A stretch of DNA of 64,000 nt from Rhizobium sp. WSM4643 (GTDB taxonomy: Bacteria > Pseudomonadota > Alphaproteobacteria > Rhizobiales > Rhizobiaceae): the NCBI RefSeq assembly GCF_025152745.1, contig NZ_CP104040.1:1054001-1118000 (forward strand), given 5' to 3'. Below the pieces are notes generated by a model. That model was not told the DNA's origin. It saw only the letters and a list, made by a program, of their open reading frames with translations, and searched no databases. Position 1 is the stretch's first letter. Each line of letters opens with the position of its first letter. A program made the translations under genes and the position numbers. Shown one piece after another: positions 45,436-54,121 of this stretch.

Positions 45436-45505
45436 GAGTCGAGGCGCTCGTCAGTTCAGCGCCATTTCGGGCAGTTCATATGTGGCAAGGCCGCTAATCC
45501 GCGGT

Positions 45506-46492
45506 TCAGCGAGACCGCCGTCCCATGATGCGCATGTCGCGCTGCGGCGGCGCCTGGCGGATGAAGCGGTGGTTGGGCGCTTCCTGAGGTGCGGGCACAT
45601 TGGGCAGATCGTGCCTATAGGTGTAGCGATCGGCACGCCGCCAGGCTTCGACGCGTTCGTGGCATTCTTCCGGCTCGAGTGCATCGAGCACCATCCAGCC
45701 CCGAGTGACGTTGTGCTGCTGTTCGGCCAGGTGCGGATAAAGCCTTTCGAGCACGAAGACGGCATCAAGAAAGCCCATGCCGAGGCTCGTCAGTGTCGTG
45801 GCAAGCTGCTGGCCGGAAAGATCGAGCATGATGCGCTCGGCAAGCCAGCGGCTGGCGGAAAGCGCATCGGCAAGTGCTGTTGCGAAATGCGTCGCCTCGC
45901 GTGAGCGCGCGAAGCGCACCAGCAGCGCCTCTTGAATGTCGCTGAGCGTGCGAAGACCGAGCCTGTCTTCGTCGGCACGGCCGAGATGACCGGCAAGCCC
46001 GAGGATGCGTTCGCGCAACGCCTCTTCATTGGCAACCCGCTGTCCCTCCAGCGCATCCGCCTCGTTGGTCTCGGCCGGCACCGGCGAAAGCGGGACCGCC
46101 GGCGATTCCATGATCGGCGCCGAGGCGCCCGCGGCCCGAGGCTGGCTCTGGCGCAGCGCCACTAGCGCATCGATGACCTTCGGCGAGAGTGAATCGCGGC
46201 TGACGATCGCCTTGACATGCGCTGCACCCTGCATGCGCGCAATGGTAATTAGCGTATCGTCGGCGATCGCCTTGGAGGCGGCAAGAAAAGGGGCCGCGAT
46301 CTCGATCGGCTGGTTGCCGATAAACAGTGCCACCGCGGCCGGCATGTTCTCGCATTGGGACAGCGCTGCGACCGCCTGCCGCTTGGCCTCGTCGGACGAG
46401 GCCTGGAACAGCGGCATGAAAAGTTCGGCGAATTGGCGCAGTTCGGACCGTGTCGGATGAGACAGGTTCTCGAAACTGCTGACAGTCGCCAT
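45506..46492 (-). CDS. DUF2336 family protein
   Basis: About 328 residues from ATG 46492, with an AAAAGGA site. The protein is helical, with HEAT-like repeats in the first half (FAELFMPLFQASSDEAKRQA, VALFIGNQPIEIAAPFLA), as in DUF2336 proteins of alphaproteobacteria. The middle (130-160) is Ala/Pro-rich and disordered. The C-terminal part ends in RDMRIMGRRSR. No signal or membrane helix. Some DUF2336 proteins act in cell-cycle or stress signalling, but the role here is not known. Confidence 0.8.
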   Translation of the reverse strand: MATVSSFENLSHPTRSELRQFAELFMPLFQASSDEAKRQAVAALSQCENMPAAVALFIGNQPIEIAAPFLAASKAIADDTLITIARMQGAAHVKAIVSRDSLSPKVIDALVALRQSQPRAAGASAPIMESPAVPLSPVPAETNEADALEGQRVANEEALRERILGLAGHLGRADEDRLGLRTLSDIQEALLVRFARSREATHFATALADALSASRWLAERIMLDLSGQQLATTLTSLGMGFLDAVFVLERLYPHLAEQQHNVTRGWMVLDALEPEECHERVEAWRRADRYTYRHDLPNVPAPQEAPNHRFIRQAPPQRDMRIMGRRSR

Positions 46493-46803
46493 TAACACCA
46501 CGTCCTTTTTCCTGACGGCCAAGGGGCCTTCTAGGTCTCGAAACCGGTCACGCACAAAAACACCCCGAAAACGCAGAACAACGGGACCATGGGCCGATAT
46601 GCGCTGGCGGAACGCATGTCAGGCCATACGGTTATGAACAAATCCTACACCGGTAGGGTTAATGCATGCTGAAGATTTTATTAAAAAGCAGCAGAAATAT
46701 ACACGCTTAGCGTGTTTATGCATAGTTAGCCGGCGATATAAAAATGCACAGTTTGGAACGGCGCTAAGAGGATTCCTCACCGCCGAAGTGATGGTTGAAA
46801 AGT
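46493..46803. other. Intergenic region with a small palindrome
   Basis: 311 bp without a supported gene. ACACGC-TTA-GCGTGT (46701-46715) is a perfect 6-bp inverted repeat in an AT-rich stretch (46640-46750), a possible regulator site for the DUF2336 gene whose start is 209 bp away. Confidence 0.5.
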
Positions 46804-47010
46804 TCAGGCGATCCTGTGATCGCGCAGCGCGTGCAGCAGCTTTTCGCGGCTGTCATAGCCGGCCTGATAAAGGTCGAGGGCCGCGGATGCCGCGAACTGC
46901 GCCTCGACGCTTTTGATGTCGATGCGCCGTTCCGAGCACCAGGCATCAAGTGCACTGCGCAGCACGTCGAGATCGTCAGGCGAGAAGGATGAATTGACCA
47001 GCAAAGACAC
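46804..47010 (-). CDS. Small helical protein, paralogue of the product at 57516
   Basis: 68 residues from GTG 47010 with a GGAGGG site. The pattern SPDDLDVLRSALDAW..., then AASAALDLYQAGYDSREKLLHAL and a final DHRI matches the product of 57516-57848 (SSDLDMLQGVLDDAG, AAVLLIRLFEEGVTSPAML, ALEHHF) in order and spacing. Both are cytoplasmic, without signal or membrane helices. The family is unknown to me; small proteins like this are widespread in rhizobia. Confidence 0.7.
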   Translation of the reverse strand: MSLLVNSSFSPDDLDVLRSALDAWCSERRIDIKSVEAQFAASAALDLYQAGYDSREKLLHALRDHRIA

Positions 47011-47549
47011 CGCTTACCCTCCGCATTCCGGCAAGAGCGTAGAAAATCCCCGATCGATCGATGCCCGGAAACTGTGATCGACCGAGCGAAACATACGCGC
47101 ATCTGAGCGCCTCGCAATTAAATATTTTCATGACGCATTTTTGCAACACTGCCTTTTTCGAGGTAGAGAGATTGCCACGCCAATGCCAACTATATGAATT
47201 ATTTCTAATTTTAGCGCCGATGCCAAGCCAGGCCCTTGCGTAGGCGGCGTGAAACCAAATCAACTCTTCGAGCGTTAAAGGGAAGGCGAGTCGAACGGTG
47301 TTTGGCATCGCCGAACATTAGTAAACTGTTAACTGTCATGTGTCTCAATTCGGATAGGAACGACGCGATTTGAGTAGTTGGATCGTCGAAACTCCGCATC
47401 ACGGTATTTTAAATCAGGTGCCGTGGGAAAGGCGCGAATGCCCTCGGTCCGGTCATTCCGGCACTGCAGGACGCGCCGGCCCGCACATTGGCGGGCAGGG
47501 TGAAATCCATCGCAAGTTCATCCGTCTCGGGCAGTGCATGGAGACGAGA
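47011..47549. other. Intergenic region, no supported gene
   Basis: 539 bp, partly AT-rich (47110-47220). A 110-codon minus-strand ORF (46976-47308) has no ribosome site and overlaps the small gene at 46804-47010; its first 45 residues look mildly protein-like but the call is not supported. A plus-strand ORF from 47370 is open into the next gene; only its 3' part is accepted as coding. Confidence 0.45.
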
Positions 47550-47717
47550 ATGGCAATAGTAGTCGCATTGGCGGATCGGCAGCCGCGGGCGCCGCGTCGC
47601 CCGGACAAAGAGCCCCGCGAAGCCAAGATCCTCTGGTTCACCGGCGTCCGCTACGAGCGGTTGGCCGAGAGCCCTAGACATAGTCCGGCGCCCGCGCCGC
47701 GCGTCAACAAGAAGTAA
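47550..47717 (+). CDS. Small basic protein, unknown function
   Basis: 55 residues from ATG 47550, preceded by GGAGACGAG; an ATG four codons earlier (47538) is also in frame. Basic and Pro/Arg-rich (RQPRAPRRPDKEPREAK), with a short conserved-looking core AKILWFTGVRYERL and a Lys tail. There is no signal or membrane helix. I cannot assign a family. It is convergent with the DUF1254-like gene. Confidence 0.5.
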   Translation: MAIVVALADRQPRAPRRPDKEPREAKILWFTGVRYERLAESPRHSPAPAPRVNKK

Positions 47718-47730
47718 CCGCTCTTCAACC

Positions 47731-48279
47731 TTAGCGAGCGGCGAATTGCTCGCAGCCGGCTTCCGTCAGGAAGTTGCGCGCAGCCTCATCGAAGCTCGCC
47801 TGCGGCGCCAGCGTCCGCAGCACGGCATAACCGTCCGGCCGTGCCATTTCCACCAGGATCGCCTGCTGCAGCTCCTGCGGCAGATTTTTGCGCAGGTCGG
47901 TCAGCTGGATCGGACTGCCGGCCAGCACATCGAGCGCACCGCCGACCGATGTCCTGTCGTTCATGCTGAAGACCTCGTTGGAGGCGCTGTCGTAGATCGC
48001 GATCGACCAAAAGGGCACATTGCCCTTGGCGGTGAAATGCACCGGCGCATCCTCGACATCGAAGGAGCAGACGGCGGTGCGCAGGAACGGGTCGCCATTG
48101 GCAAGGCCGGCCTCGTCATACTGGTCGCCGAGCAGGTAGAAATTGTTGAGATCGCCCTCCGCCTCCACGCGGGTTGCCGCATCCCTGCCGGTAAAATGCG
48201 GCAGCGACAGGATGATGACGAGATGCAGCAGGGCTGCGCCGAAAAGGCCGGTCAGGACGGCGAAGAATATCCTAAGCAT
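47731..48279 (-). CDS. DUF1254-type membrane-anchored protein
   Basis: 182 residues with one N-terminal helix (about 4-27, IFFAVLTGLFGAALLHLVIIL) and a periplasmic domain containing NNFYLLGDQYDEAGLANGDP and VPFWSIAIYDSASNEVFSMND, characteristic of the small rhizobial DUF1254-like group. Its ATG at 48279 lies inside the end of the upstream DUF1214 gene (8-bp overlap), so the two are translationally coupled. In larger proteins, DUF1254 and DUF1214 are fused domains, so these two products probably work as a complex in the envelope. Confidence 0.8.
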   Translation of the reverse strand: MLRIFFAVLTGLFGAALLHLVIILSLPHFTGRDAATRVEAEGDLNNFYLLGDQYDEAGLANGDPFLRTAVCSFDVEDAPVHFTAKGNVPFWSIAIYDSASNEVFSMNDRTSVGGALDVLAGSPIQLTDLRKNLPQELQQAILVEMARPDGYAVLRTLAPQASFDEAARNFLTEAGCEQFAAR

Positions 48280-48859
48280 TGCCGCATCCGGTCTTGGTGA
48301 GTTTCGGCATGGCGAGGTCGATCACGCCGGAACTGCCGGCGGTCGGGGTGTCGAACAGCGTCAGTACCAGCCGGAAGGAGCCGGCCTGTGGTAAGGCCAA
48401 CCAATTGCCCGGCTGGGCGACGGCGGAGATCTCGATCGAGAAGCTGCTGTCTTGCTGGCGCAACACCGTCCAGGAATTGAGCGCAGAGGGATGCCCGGCC
48501 GTCACCGCCGCTGGATTGCCGCCATTGTCGGCAGTAAAGAGGGTCCAGAGCCGGGCAGGCGGCGTCTGCCCGCTGATGCGGTAGCGGCAGCCGGCATTCA
48601 GCCGCGCGCCCTCGTCGTCGACGCTCGCCGTGAAGGTCAGGCCCTCGGCGCTGCCGTAGAGCAGCTTGCCGGCGCGGGCCCGGTGCGACTTGGCATAGGG
48701 ATCGGCCTCGACCGTCTGCAACGCCGGAAAGGCCTCCCAGGCGCCGAGCTTGATCGCCCCAAACCCCTGTGTCGCATCCAGCGCGTAAAGCGAAATCATG
48801 ATTCCGCCGCCAAAGGCGACGATCAGCGTGATCGCGATAAAAAGGGGAAATCGAAACAC
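48272..48859 (-). CDS. DUF1214-type membrane-anchored protein
   Basis: 195 residues from GTG 48859 (AAGGTC site). One N-terminal helix (about 3-26, FPLFIAITLIVAFGGGIMIS) and a beta-rich periplasmic domain with GCRYRISGQTPPARLWTLFT and FSIEISAVAQPGNWLALPQAG, the DUF1214 signature. The open frame continues upstream to 49057, but those codons lie in intergenic sequence. It is the first gene of the pair with the DUF1254-like gene. Confidence 0.8.
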   Translation of the reverse strand: MFRFPLFIAITLIVAFGGGIMISLYALDATQGFGAIKLGAWEAFPALQTVEADPYAKSHRARAGKLLYGSAEGLTFTASVDDEGARLNAGCRYRISGQTPPARLWTLFTADNGGNPAAVTAGHPSALNSWTVLRQQDSSFSIEISAVAQPGNWLALPQAGSFRLVLTLFDTPTAGSSGVIDLAMPKLTKTGCGNA

Positions 48860-49007
48860 GTCATGACCTTGGAAACCATATCGGATGAAAGGGTTACCAC
48901 TGATTCTGGCGGGGTGGAATGCCAAGCCGTGCCATAGAGGCCGATTGATCCACGTTATGCAAAGTGCGGCAACAGGGCTGTCCGGTTTGCGCGAATGGCT
49001 GCCCCTC

Positions 49008-49018
49008 ACCCTAACCCT
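49008..49018. repeat. Left 11-bp target-site duplication
   Basis: ACCCTAACCCT directly precedes the left inverted repeat of the IS and is repeated exactly at 50393-50403. Confidence 0.9.
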
Positions 49019-50392
49019 CATATGCGCTAGGTTAGGCGGGCGCGGAGATAATCGCATTGTTTTCGGCGTCGTCGCGGCGGCTCGCAGAGGTGGCGACGAC
49101 TTCGCGTGAGGAGATTACGGACGGCCTGCCACAGAAGTGGTCCGCGGATGGCGGCGCAAATGGTGGCCAAGGCTAACTTCATGAGACGCCAGCGCGAAGG
49201 ACTTGCCAATGGGGGGCTAGCCGGTGGGGTTGCCGCATCCAGAGGGGGGAGAGTCCGGGACTTGCCCGGCAATCTGTTCGGCGATGATGGCAACGATCAG
49301 CCTGGCGTAGAGCCATGCCTGGGCCAGTTCCGGCTTCTTGGCCGGCAAGCTGTCGAGGCCGGCCAGGCTCTTGAACCGTTTGAACGCCAGCTCGATTTGC
49401 CAGCGGAAGCGATAGAGGGTGAGGATATCGGCCGGCGGGAAGGTGGTGGCCGGCAGCGAAGTCAGCAGCAGAATGTACTTCGCTGCCTCGAGACTGCGCG
49501 GATCGGGTTGTTTGCCGTGCTTGCGGGCGGCTTTGAGCAGACGCTCCTGCTCGGCTTGGGCCTGTTGCGGATCCTTGCGCCGGACAATGAGGCGCAGGAC
49601 CAGCGGCGGCGTTGGCGGCGTCCCCGTTATGCCTTCGTGGACACGAACCTGCACCTCGCCTTCCTGCTCTTGCTGAGCGGCGAGCGCGGCAAACAGATCA
49701 AAGGGCTCGCCATTCGTCTGCAACAGGCGCAACGAGTTCCAGCCGGTCCGCACGATGAAGTCTGCACCGGCATCGATCACCGGCCGCAGGTCGCGCGGTC
49801 TTGCATAGTAGCGATCGGCCAGCACGATATCGCCGGCTGCATAGGTAAGGCGCTGAAGGTTCTCGGCACCATGGATGTCGGTCAATTCAAGCTGATCGAC
49901 CTGAGCCGTTGCCAAGTCGTAGCCGACATGCAGCCGCCATGTCGTGCGGTCAGCACCCGGATGGCAGATCGACGTTCCATCGAGCACACGCAAGCGATAG
50001 CCCGCAAAGCGCCCCGCCGGCACTTTGGCCTGTTCGGCAATCAGCGCGGCGACGATGTCGCCAAGCCAAGGCGCCGCTTTGCACAGCCGCTCGAGCAGCG
50101 ATGGGTCTGACAAGCGGGCAATCCCGCCCGCTTCGGCCCATGCACAGGTCTCGCGCAGCGACATGCCAAGGCCGCCATAGGCAAGTGCCAGCCGCAACAG
50201 CGTCTCGGCATTCTTGATTTCGCGGACCCGCGTAAAAGCACCGCGCAACCGCGCCGTTGCTTCCAGGTCAAAACCCGCCGGAAGCCGCGCGCGCACTTCC
50301 GGCCAATGATCCAAAATCTCAGGACGAATCTTCATCCAAAGCTTGAATCACAACCAGATTCCTTATGTCCAGCGCTAAACCTAGCGCATATG
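49019..50392 (-). mobile_element. IS4-family insertion sequence, 1374 bp
   Basis: Terminal inverted repeats CATATGCGCTAGGTT are perfect over 15 bp (49019-49033 and, inverted, 50378-50392), with weaker similarity further in. Both ends are flanked by the 11-bp duplication ACCCTAACCCT; IS4 elements typically duplicate 9-12 bp. One transposase gene fills most of it. Removing the element and one duplication rejoins an intergenic palindromic repeat (about 48998-50526), so the insertion is clean and probably recent. Confidence 0.93.
49217..50335 (-). CDS. IS4-family DDE transposase, C terminus apparently frameshifted
   Basis: 372 residues. The catalytic triad is Asp119 (LRVLDGTSI), Asp174 (IVLADRYY) and Glu315, inside the IS4 signature Y-x2-R-x3-E-x6-K (Tyr308, Arg311, Glu315, Lys322). 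The frame stops at 49217 soon after SPPSGCGNPTG, while the +1 frame stays open to 49027 and reads a plausible basic tail (SPSRWRLMKLALATICAAIR). A run of six G/C bases at 49244-49249 is a natural slip or indel site. The protein may thus be truncated by a one-base insertion or extended by programmed slippage. The DDE core is intact. Confidence 0.88.
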   Translation of the reverse strand: MKIRPEILDHWPEVRARLPAGFDLEATARLRGAFTRVREIKNAETLLRLALAYGGLGMSLRETCAWAEAGGIARLSDPSLLERLCKAAPWLGDIVAALIAEQAKVPAGRFAGYRLRVLDGTSICHPGADRTTWRLHVGYDLATAQVDQLELTDIHGAENLQRLTYAAGDIVLADRYYARPRDLRPVIDAGADFIVRTGWNSLRLLQTNGEPFDLFAALAAQQEQEGEVQVRVHEGITGTPPTPPLVLRLIVRRKDPQQAQAEQERLLKAARKHGKQPDPRSLEAAKYILLLTSLPATTFPPADILTLYRFRWQIELAFKRFKSLAGLDSLPAKKPELAQAWLYARLIVAIIAEQIAGQVPDSPPSGCGNPTG

Positions 50393-50403
50393 ACCCTAAC
50401 CCT
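50393..50403. repeat. Right 11-bp target-site duplication
   Basis: ACCCTAACCCT follows the right inverted repeat of the IS and matches 49008-49018 exactly. Downstream continues the CTCCCCGTAAACGGGG intergenic palindrome, whose inverted partner is at about 50480-50500. Confidence 0.9.
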
Positions 50404-50546
50404 CTCCCCGTAAACGGGGCGAGGGGACGTGCCCTACGAGAGGTGTGCGGGGAACGGAGAGGTGGCGACATGGTCCCTTCGCCCCGTTTACGGGGAGAAG
50501 GTGGCGGCAGCCGGATGAGGGGCAGTCCGGCAATCTCCTGGGCCAA

Positions 50547-52757
50547 CTACTCCGCGCTCGCAACCTTCGCTGGCGCAAGCGGGGCGGCATCCTTCAGCTT
50601 TTCGCCGAGTGTCTTGAGGATGTCAGTCGATTGAACCGAGAGCATGCGCGGCCGGACAAGCTGCGGCAATCCGTCCTGCGGCTTGGCGGCAGACGTCTTG
50701 GCGAGGTCCTTTTCCGAGGGCAGGGGGTTTTCCACGCCGGGGATGGCGCGCAGCGTGACGCCCTGATGGGCGTAGTCCATGGCACGCTTGAAGGTCATCG
50801 CCGGCAGCGAGCCGCCGGTCATGTTGTTGGTCGAGGTGTAGTCGTCATTGCCGAACCAGACGGCGCAGGTGTAATTTCCGGTGAACCCGACGAACCAAGC
50901 GTCGCGATAGGCCTGGGTCGTGCCGGTCTTGCCGGCCGTCAGGATGCCGTTGTCGAGTGCGGCCTTGCGCGCCGTGCCGACATAGGGAACGCGCGACAAC
51001 ATCTGGTTCATATAGGCGTCGGCCTGTTCGGACAGCACGCGTTTCGGCGCCGGTTCGTCATGGTCGAAATCGTAAAGCACGTCGCCGTCGTAATCGAGGA
51101 TCTGAGTGATGCCGTGGCGGCGCGACTGGTAGCCGCCGGCCGGGAAGGTGGCATAGGCCGTTGCCTGGTCGAGCACCGTTACCTCGGACGTGCCGATCGG
51201 GATGGTGACGTCGTCGCGGATCGGCGTTTCGACGCCGAGGTTCTTCGCCATCGCTCGGATCGGCTGAATTCCGAGTTTTTCCTTGGCAAGCCGCACCGGC
51301 ACGGTGTTGATCGACTGGGCGATCGCGGTCTCAAGCGTGATGCGGCCGGCATAGTGATTGGCATAATTATGCGGGCTCCAATTGCCCCAGGAGATCGGGG
51401 CGTCGACGATAGTCGTCTTCGGTGTCATCCCGCTCTCCATCGCCACCGAATAGGTGTACACCTTGAAGGAGGACCCCGGCTGGCGCAGCGCTCTGGTGGC
51501 GCGGTTGAACTGGCTTTCGCCGTAGTCCCGGCCGCCGACCATGGCGCGCACGGCGCCGCCATTTTCGATCATCACCATCGCGCCCTGCTTGGCGTGATAG
51601 GCTTCGCCATATTCGCGCAGCGACGTCTCGACCGAATCCTCGGCCGCCTGCTGGATGCCCATGTCGATCGTCGTGCGCACGATCAGCGAATGCTGGTGGA
51701 AACGCGGTGAAAGCCGCTGCACCTCGTCGAAGGCCCAGTCGAGGAAGAAATCGGGCGATTCCACCTCGTTGCGATCGACGACGGTGGCGGGGTTGCGCCT
51801 GGCGGCGATCACCTGACCCTCGGTCATCAGCCCGCTTTGGACGAGATTGGTCAGCACCTCGTTGGCGCGCGCACGCGCCGCCGGCAAGTTGACATGCGGC
51901 GCATATTTCGCCGGCGCCTTGAACAGGCCGGCGAGCATGGCGGATTCGGCAAGGTTCACATCGGTGATATTCTTGCCGAAATAGAACTGCGCCGCTGCGG
52001 CTGCGCCAAAAGTACCGCCGCCCATATAGGCGCGGTCGAGATAGGTGGAGAGGATTTCCTTCTTGGAAAGGTTCGCCTCGAGCCACAATGCCAGGAACGC
52101 CTCGGTGACCTTGCGGTCGATCGAGCGTTCATTGGACAGGAACAGGTTCTTGGCGAGCTGCTGCGTCAGCGTCGAGCCGCCCTGCACGACTTCGCCGGCG
52201 CGCGCATTCTCGCTCATGGCGCGGAAGAGGCCGATGAAATCGATCCCGAAATGGTCGAAGAAGCGCCGGTCCTCGGTGGCGATCACCGATTTGATCAGCG
52301 AATCCGGCAGCTCGTCGATCGGCACGGAATTCTGGTGGATCACGCCGCGATGGCCGATAACGTTGCCGTAGCGGTCGGTGAAGGTGACGGCGAAATCGCC
52401 GCGATTGCGCCAGTCCTCCTTGGTCGCCTCGAAGGCGGGCTGGGCAAGCAGCAAAATCAGCACGGAGCCGGCCGCCCCGAGCGTCAGCCCTTCGCCGGCA
52501 AGTTCGAAGACCATGCGCTTCCAGCCGCGCACGCGAAAGCGGCGGAAGAAGATGGTGATGTCTTCCCAGATCTCGGCGGTGCGGAAGCCGGCGTTCCAGA
52601 CGGTCGAATCGATCCAGGAATCGATGCGCAGCAGAATGTGACGGCTCTTCGCCGGCCGCTTTTCCGCCGCCTCGTTCGCCGCTTTTCCGGGCCTGTTTTC
52701 TGGCCCGTTTTCTGGCCCATTTCCTGGCCCATTTCCTGGGTTGTCCGGATCCTGCAC
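50547..52757 (-). CDS. Penicillin-binding protein 1A family (bifunctional)
   Basis: 736 residues. A Gly/Asn/Pro-rich N-terminal stretch (8-24), one membrane anchor (about 92-108), a GT51 transglycosylase domain with catalytic Glu162 (ATEDRRFFDHFG) and GGSTLTQQLAKNLFL, then a transpeptidase domain with the active Ser429 (SSFK), the SIN motif and KTGTT. It polymerises glycan strands and cross-links them in the periplasm. The start is GTG 52757 with only a weak site. The N-terminal low-complexity region is encoded by a 12-bp tandem repeat. An IS and palindromic repeat lie behind its 3' end. Confidence 0.93.
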   Translation of the reverse strand: MQDPDNPGNGPGNGPENGPENRPGKAANEAAEKRPAKSRHILLRIDSWIDSTVWNAGFRTAEIWEDITIFFRRFRVRGWKRMVFELAGEGLTLGAAGSVLILLLAQPAFEATKEDWRNRGDFAVTFTDRYGNVIGHRGVIHQNSVPIDELPDSLIKSVIATEDRRFFDHFGIDFIGLFRAMSENARAGEVVQGGSTLTQQLAKNLFLSNERSIDRKVTEAFLALWLEANLSKKEILSTYLDRAYMGGGTFGAAAAAQFYFGKNITDVNLAESAMLAGLFKAPAKYAPHVNLPAARARANEVLTNLVQSGLMTEGQVIAARRNPATVVDRNEVESPDFFLDWAFDEVQRLSPRFHQHSLIVRTTIDMGIQQAAEDSVETSLREYGEAYHAKQGAMVMIENGGAVRAMVGGRDYGESQFNRATRALRQPGSSFKVYTYSVAMESGMTPKTTIVDAPISWGNWSPHNYANHYAGRITLETAIAQSINTVPVRLAKEKLGIQPIRAMAKNLGVETPIRDDVTIPIGTSEVTVLDQATAYATFPAGGYQSRRHGITQILDYDGDVLYDFDHDEPAPKRVLSEQADAYMNQMLSRVPYVGTARKAALDNGILTAGKTGTTQAYRDAWFVGFTGNYTCAVWFGNDDYTSTNNMTGGSLPAMTFKRAMDYAHQGVTLRAIPGVENPLPSEKDLAKTSAAKPQDGLPQLVRPRMLSVQSTDILKTLGEKLKDAAPLAPAKVASAE
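52690..52737. repeat. 12-bp tandem repeat (4 copies) inside the PBP1A gene
   Basis: Four 12-bp units of the type GGCCCGTTTTCT or GGCCCATTTCCT run head to tail. In the coding strand they give GNGP/ENGP units, four residues each. Because the unit is a multiple of three, copy number can change without frameshift. Confidence 0.85.
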
Positions 52758-52817
52758 GTCCTGTATTCCCGCCTGATCGCGCTTCGGTCATATCCGACGA
52801 AAGCGCGAGGCCCGCAT

Positions 52818-52919
52818 ATGGCCGCAAATCTCTCCGATATCAGGAGAGAATTCTCCGAGTACCAGGAGTATACTGAAGGATTGATTGATTTTGCGGCCGA
52901 TAACAAGAGAGATGCATGA
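52818..52919 (+). CDS. Possible 33-residue peptide gene (weak)
   Basis: An ORF from ATG 52818 encodes 33 residues (ANLSDIRREFSEYQEYTEGL and a short charged tail), helical and acidic. There is no strong ribosome site, and the stretch could simply be the promoter region shared by the PBP1A gene and the gene at 52962. Listed because the translation has an ordered, amphipathic look. Confidence 0.25.
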   Translation: MAANLSDIRREFSEYQEYTEGLIDFAADNKRDA

Positions 52920-52961
52920 GGGTCACGCGAATTTGCGGGCCGCTGTTGCAAGAAACGAACG

Positions 52962-53435
52962 ATGAACGATCTGCCCTTCTGGAAGAGCAAGACGCTTGCC
53001 GAAATGACCGTCGCCGAGTGGGAAAGCCTCTGCGACGGCTGCGGCCTCTGTTGTCTCAACAAGATCGAGGAATGGGATAGCGGCGATATCTATTTCACCT
53101 CGGTCAGCTGCAAGCTGCTCGACGGCGAAAGCTGTCGCTGCTCAAGCTATGAGAACCGCTGGGATTTCGTGCCGGACTGTGTTCAGTTGACGAAGGAGAA
53201 CGTGCCCGATATCGCCTGGCTGCCGCCGACCTGCGGCTATCGGCTGGTCAATGAAGGCCACGACCTCTACTGGTGGCACCCGCTCGTCTCCGGCGACCCG
53301 GCGACCGTCCATGCCGCCGGCATTTCTGCGCGAGGCCGCACGATCAACGAAAATGAAATCGATATCGACGATCTCGAGGACTATGTGGTCGACTGGCCGT
53401 TGACCGTGGGCGAGAAGGACGATGAGGAAGCATAG
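52962..53435 (+). CDS. YcgN-family cysteine cluster protein (UPF0260)
   Basis: 157 residues. The N-terminal half has the CxxCxxCC cluster ([16 protein letters not shown]) and further Cys ([15 protein letters not shown]), a pattern suited to an Fe-S or zinc site. The [20 protein letters not shown] segment is conserved in YcgN. Cytoplasmic, function unknown. It diverges from the PBP1A gene across 200 bp and is convergent with the tetR-type gene. Confidence 0.88.
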   Translation: MNDLPFWKSKTLAEMTVAEWESLCDGCGLCCLNKIEEWDSGDIYFTSVSCKLLDGESCRCSSYENRWDFVPDCVQLTKENVPDIAWLPPTCGYRLVNEGHDLYWWHPLVSGDPATVHAAGISARGRTINENEIDIDDLEDYVVDWPLTVGEKDDEEA

Positions 53436-53441
53436 GCGGGC

Positions 53442-54002
53442 TCAGGGCTTTATTGCCGCAAGGAAGCACCGCAGCTCCGTCTCCACATAGGCGGCCACCG
53501 GCCCCTCTGCGCCAAAACCCCACCAGATGAGCGAGCCCTGCCATTGCGACAGCATCAGCCGGGCGATCGTCTCCGGTGCCTTCGCCGATCCGAAACATCG
53601 AGCGATTGCCGCCGTCAGGGCCGTTCCCCACGCGGCTCCTCGGGCGCGCAGCACCGGATCGCGGAAATCCTCGCGAAGCACCAGCAGTCCCTCGCCACAG
53701 GCGGCGGCATTGTCGCCGTAGTCCTTCGACAGGCCGACGAGCAGCGTGATGGCGCCTTCCGGCGTTTTCGGGACGGTCTCGGCAAGCCGCGCCGTTTCCG
53801 CATCCAGCCTGTCCCAGGCATAAAGCAATGCGGCGCGCAGCATCGCCGCTTTCGTGGCGAAACGCTGCACCAGCGTCGAACCGGAAAGTCCGCTGGCTTT
53901 CGCCACCGCCGCAAAGGTCGCCGCGTCCGGGCCCTCGGCCTGGATCAGCGCCAGCACCATGGCGAGAAGCTGTTCGTCGGACAGTGTGCGGCGTCGCGCC
54001 AT
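53442..54002 (-). CDS. TetR family transcriptional repressor
   Basis: 186 residues. The N-terminal helix-turn-helix spans about 22-45 (AATFAAVAKASGLSGSTLVQRF), followed by a divergent ligand-binding domain. It is encoded divergently from an SDR gene; an 18-bp palindrome (54031-54048) between them is its probable operator, covering both promoters. An AGAGGAAT site precedes the ATG. The inducer is unknown but probably related to the SDR substrate. Confidence 0.88.
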   Translation of the reverse strand: MARRRTLSDEQLLAMVLALIQAEGPDAATFAAVAKASGLSGSTLVQRFATKAAMLRAALLYAWDRLDAETARLAETVPKTPEGAITLLVGLSKDYGDNAAACGEGLLVLREDFRDPVLRARGAAWGTALTAAIARCFGSAKAPETIARLMLSQWQGSLIWWGFGAEGPVAAYVETELRCFLAAIKP

Positions 54003-54030
54003 GAAATTCCTCTTGCATTCACGTCATATG

Positions 54031-54048
54031 TAAACGATCATTCGTTTA
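54031..54048. promoter_or_regulatory. Operator of the TetR-type repressor
   Basis: TAAACGA-TCAT-TCGTTTA: seven-base arms that are perfect inverses, in the 119-bp gap between the divergent repressor and SDR genes and 29 bp before the repressor ATG. The size and symmetry fit a TetR dimer. Confidence 0.8.
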
Positions 54049-54121
54049 TAAACAAGGAGCGCCGGGTAATTCCTGGTGCAGCCATTGCGGCATGAGGCGC
54101 TTTAGCGTGGAGGATGGAGAA

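Noticed and set aside
46976..47308. 110-codon minus-strand ORF upstream of the small gene at 46804
   Set aside because: No ribosome site, overlaps the start of a supported gene, and the end is compositionally odd.
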